A stretch of 64,000 bases of DNA, from NCBI RefSeq assembly GCF_000247695.1, contig NW_004624880.1:3703590-3767589 (forward strand). The letters are read 5' to 3'. Below, in pieces: positions 60,373 to 64,000 of this stretch (position 1 is its first letter; each line of letters begins with the position of its first letter). This DNA is from Heterocephalus glaber. Lineage: Eukaryota; Chordata; Mammalia; Rodentia; Bathyergidae. The position numbers and the translations under genes were made by a program. Below the pieces are notes generated by a model. The model saw nothing but the letters and a program-made list of their open reading frames with translations, was not told where the DNA came from and did no database searches.

Positions 60373-61561
60373 AAAAGATAGACACACAAGAGTATGTATG
60401 CAGAATGACTCCACTTCTGTGAAGTTTGGGAACGTGCATATCTAATCAATGGGACTGAATACAAGTTAGAAAGCAGTTTTGTGTGGGAAGGTGGGGGGAG
60501 GATGATTAACCAGTAAAGAGCAAGGAAAAATATTCTGGGGGAGGGAATTTTCTACATTTTAATTAAGTCATTGCATGCACAGGTTTATTTAGCAAAACTC
60601 ATCAACTACATACTTCAGGTCTGTACATTTTATTGTATGTAATTATACCTCAACTAAAAATGAATTTTCAAGACTAGAATGAAATGAATTGCTTCTCTCA
60701 GTATTATGCTTCTTGCCATTGCAAGTATTCAAGGTAGACTAAAGCTTGTCGGGGATATTGTAGAGGGTTCAGATTAAATAATTTTAAAGACTTTTATATA
60801 CATGATCCTGAACTAATCATGTATTTCAGAAAAGGCAAAACCTGCCTTCATCTTCTATTTCAAAAAACTAGACATAGAGTGGGAAATTTATGTTACCAAA
60901 AACATAAAACTATTTTTACATTTTTTTCTTTTTTCTCTTTTGAATTTCTTCTACTTGTTAGCATTATCTCTGACTACTTCCCTCTGACACCCTTAGCCAT
61001 TCTGTGTTCCTATATTTTAGAATATGTGGTTTTTGCACATTTCCTTCCTTCAATCTCCTCCCCACCCCAACCGCCCCTTTGTGAAGATCACACAGATGTC
61101 AACAGCACCTGTGAGACTTCCTTGTAACACCACAGCTCATAGTGGGAGTTCTATGTCCTCACTGGGTTTGCCATGGCAGAGCATTTATCCCAGTGGTTAC
61201 TTCTACCTCAAAATTCTAGCTATTTGAACATGTGATTACAGGCCTGAAGAATGAAGAGAGACTGCCAAGTCATCACCAATAGTATCTTTGTAGGTTCTAC
61301 ACAAGATATACCACAGGACAGCATAGTGATTGGAGACATTTTTTTGTAGAAACTGAACTACTTAGAGTTAGCTTGGAAGTTGCAATTCCAGCTGACTACG
61401 AGAGCTATTTGAGACTGTCAAACTTATGCAGAGTTGGAGTCTTGCAAGCTTGGAGCTCAATGTGAAGGAACTAAGCTCAGTTGTTACAAGACAATGGGTC
61501 TGAGCGGATGCCATGGACATGGGGATTGAAAGAAAAGGATGAATAAAACTCAAGGCTAAAT

Positions 61562-61762
61562 TCTGAAGCTAATATTTATTGAGAAATTTCTATGGTGCCA
61601 CATCCTGTGCTAGATACTCTGTATCCATTAATATTGTTCAATTTGCATTATGTCTTTCTGCAGAGAGTTTAAATAGGATGCCCAAGGTTTCACAGCTAAT
61701 GAGTGATAGGACTGGGCCTCATATCCAGGTCTAACTCCAAAGTCTATGCCCCTAATTCATTA
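61562..61762 (-). repeat. MIR SINE, antisense
   Basis: CTAATATTTATTGAGAAATT, GCCACATCCTGTGCTAGATA, AAGGTTTCACAGCTAATGAG, GTGATAGGACTGGGCCTCAT. Confidence 0.7.
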
Positions 61763-62556
61763 GGCTCTGCTGTGACCCAAAGAAGGACTGCCAAAGTCAT
61801 AGAGCCTTGTCTCTTGGTTCCAAGCACTTAAAACACTCCAACCTGGCAACCCCCTTTCTAATTATTTTTAGGTTTTTCTGGAAGCTGGGTTTATAGCTTT
61901 CATCAGCAAATGGTTACAGTGTCTCTAACATCTTCAGCAAGGACACTCTTCTTTGTGATTAATCTGTCTCCCCTATTCTTGTTTTATCATAGGTATATGA
62001 GCTGAAGGCTCCATTCACCCTTATAATTTCAGTGGAGCCAAGAGGATGCAGAAACTGCTGCATAAGAACTTCAGGTTATTTGGGCGCATCTTCTTCTGTT
62101 CACCTGAGGTCTGTCAGGTTTCTATAGAAGTGTAGTAAGGAGCCATATGAAGAGAAATTAACACAGGTACATGCCACTGTCACTAAGGTGCCATTTTAGC
62201 AGACTGGACAGCGCTATAACACACGATGTAGTCTAGCCAAGGAAAATGCAAGGAACAAATCTGACCCACATGGGAAATAGGAACTGGAGGCCCCAGCAAT
62301 GTTACACTGAAGTTTTGCAATAGTCTTTCCTGTTCAGTCACTTCGTCTAAATAAACTAAAAGCAGGTCTAGTATATTTAGCACCTATGGGGAAACTCATT
62401 TCTTCTTCCTCTTCTGTGCATGTGACCATCTTACTGGAAAATGCTGTATTCAAAAACAATATCATGAGAGCCCACAACATAGGCCCTTATTACACAAGAG
62501 CCTGACCATGATTGTCAGAGTTGCAACACAAGATGCCTCAGACCACCAACCTGGGA

Positions 62557-62780
62557 AGTAAGAGGCTTTTTCTTTCCCTTTCTCTTCCCTTCCTTTCCCT
62601 TTCTTATTTTCCTCTGGCCCTGGGGATTAAACCCAGGGCTTTGGTCCTGAGCTATACCACCTTCCCCTTTTTAGACAATATCTCACTAATTTGCCCAGGC
62701 TGGGTTCAAACTTGTGATCCTCTGGTCTCAGCTTCCCAGAGTGCTAGGATTTCAGGCATGTACCACAATGCCTAGCTAGT
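62557..62780 (-). repeat. B1-dID composite SINE, antisense
   Basis: CTGGGGATTAAACCCAGGGC, TGAGCTATACCACCTTCCCC (ID half), then AATATCTCACTAATTTGCCC and TCCCAGAGTGCTAGGATTTC (B1 half), preceded by a pyrimidine-rich tail (TTTCCC)n. Confidence 0.88.
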
Positions 62781-63311
62781 AGGAGGTTTTAAAGCTTTGA
62801 TCCAAAGGCTGGTAAAACATAAGAACTTATATATGAACCCAGGCAGTCATGACCCAGTCAGGAAGCTTCGTTGTTCCCCAGTTGGCTGGTAATAAAGGCA
62901 TTCTTATTTCCCTGTTCACAGAGAAATATCTTGGGAGGACTAACCCTTGTAGCCAATGGTGTACAACCACTTTTTTTTTTCTTTTAATCATTTTAATCCT
63001 AAAATCTTTAGGATTTTTACCATTAAAATCCTACTTGGAGCTTCAGTGTATAAAATAAATGAAAGCAGAAATGTTGTGTTTGGAGCATGAGCGGGGATCC
63101 GAAGCCCTGCTTGCTTGTCCCTTTTCTTGGTGCTCTCTTCTTACCAAGGAAGATTCTGGAATGACTACAGATCCCTAGGTTTCTTCAGAACACACCATGA
63201 GAACTAAGAGATCACTAAGTCAGCAACAGGAAATTGATCATTTTCTTCTTTTAATCTTTTTCCACTTTAATTCAACAGATGTGACAAATGAGACTCAAGA
63301 CAAGTATATTT

Positions 63312-63521
63312 TAAACTGGTCAGAGTGGTCCACACTTATCCAACTACTCCAGAGGCTGAGGCAGGGGGATTGCAAATTCAAGCCCAGCCTGGGCAATTTA
63401 AGACACTTAGCAAGATTCTGCTTCAAAGCAAAAAAATTTTAAAGGCAGGGTGGGATCAGAGGCTCAGTGATAGAGTGCCTGTTGAACATGTATGAGGCCC
63501 TGGGTTCAATTCACAGTACGT

Positions 63522-63523
<2 letters not shown>
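63312..63523 (+). repeat. B1-dID composite SINE
   Basis: TGGTCCACACTTATCCAACT, AAGCCCAGCCTGGGCAATTT, linker AAAAAAATTTTAAAGGC, then AGAGGCTCAGTGATAGAGTG and GGGTTCAATTCACAGTACGT. Confidence 0.88.

Positions 63524-63524
<1 letters not shown>

Positions 63525-63556
<32 letters not shown>
63525..63556 (+). repeat. (GA)16 microsatellite
   Basis: Uninterrupted GA repeat at the tail end of the preceding B1-dID. Confidence 0.96.
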
Positions 63557-63558
<2 letters not shown>

Positions 63559-64000
63559 CTGATAGAGATCAAAGCAAAGAATCACTGCCTGGAGTATTTT
63601 TCAGGAGAACAAAGCTGGGCAAAGGCTCACAATGGACTATTCCTGGGCAAGGTAAGCAGCATTAGATCACATGAAGTAAAGGAAAAGTAGGTGCCTATTA
63701 GCCTATTACCATCTTTGAGTGCTTTAGAAGGAAGGATAAAGAAACTGAACTGTGTCAACATGTTGACACTTTCCTGCCCCCACCCAATGCTCTGAACAAA
63801 TACACATGCTCCTGCATCCCTTCTTGCTTCCTACACAACAACCACATGCACTTTGCACAAGTCCAGAAACAGGAACCTAGTTTTCTGGCCTTTGTTTAGG
63901 TCTGTCTGTGACCTTTGTGAGCCTACCTCAGGACAGATATCTACTGAGCAGATAGGATTGTGAAATTTGCAAGTTAGAGAAGAGGAAGCAGTTGGTTTAA

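Larger units (their letters stand above)
59265..60665 (+). repeat. Old L1 3' part split by four insertions
   Basis: AAATGCACATTAAAACCACA, CCACTGGAATGGTGAAAATT (ORF2), then AATGCAAATGTCCATGAATA, GAGAATGGATAAACAAACGG, and the 3' end TATGTAATTATACCTCAACT. The insertions are listed separately. Confidence 0.85.
46650..64000. other. Intergenic DNA upstream of SORL1
   Basis: No exon of a neighbouring gene is recognized. In human the next gene upstream (SC5D) is over 100 kb away, so none is expected. Content is LTR, MIR, B1, ID, B1-dID and L1 repeats plus microsatellites. Stretches with nothing recognizable include 46900-47700, 48100-48800, 51800-52240, 52520-53400, 54300-55560, 56480-58030, 60680-61550 and 61780-62540. 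Confidence 0.75.

Noticed and set aside
170..63500. ID elements as tRNA genes
   Set aside because: They have tRNA-like A and B boxes but end in GGTACC/AGCACC plus A tails, occur in many copies and cannot form a full cloverleaf. They are SINEs.
1..64000. CRISPR arrays, operons, phage or a novel multigene system
   Set aside because: The window is vertebrate intronic and intergenic DNA. Repeats are dispersed SINE/LINE/LTR copies, with no regularly spaced direct repeats and no compact gene clusters.

Overview
This is mammalian genomic DNA, and the repeats point to a rodent. It is AT-rich, dominated by introns and intergenic sequence, and densely seeded with short SINEs of three rodent types: tRNA-derived ID elements, 7SL-derived B1 elements, and composite B1-dID elements. 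Several B1 copies carry the 29-bp internal duplication of the mouse-related clade. That duplication together with B1-dID dimers and IDs ending in GGTACC-A(n) suggests a beaver-like (Castorimorpha) rodent. The rodent assignment is firm; the family is an inference.

The only protein-coding gene I can support is the 5' part of SORL1 (SorLA/LR11, the sortilin-related receptor), on the minus strand. Six coding exons were placed to the base by reading-frame continuity and canonical splice signals: exon 1 46057-46341, exon 2 29741-29857, exon 3 22307-22432, exon 4 15245-15406, exon 5 13218-13285 and exon 6 7113-7293. They join without frameshift into 939 nt, residues 1-313 of a receptor of about 2,200 residues. 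This covers the signal peptide, the furin-cleaved propeptide and the first part of the VPS10p beta-propeller. Exon 7 and the rest of the gene lie beyond the left edge. A CpG island with a TATA-less promoter surrounds exon 1 and contains one GTCACGTG E-box.

Layout: 1-7112 is partial intron 6 (L1 remnant, B1, ID and hAT repeats). 7294-13217 is intron 5. 13286-15244 is intron 4. 15407-22306 is intron 3. 22433-29740 is intron 2. 29858-46056 is the 16.2-kb intron 1. 46342-46640 is the promoter/CpG island. About 46650-64000 is 5' intergenic DNA with no supported gene, holding LTR, MIR, B1, ID and nested L1 repeats.

I found no RNA gene, CRISPR array, operon or new multigene system. The most useful items for follow-up are the exact SORL1 exon set, the E-box and upstream ORF in the promoter region, young SINE insertions with clean target-site duplications, a deeply nested L1 locus near 59-60.7 kb, and a few repeat-free AT-rich blocks that might be conserved regulatory DNA.
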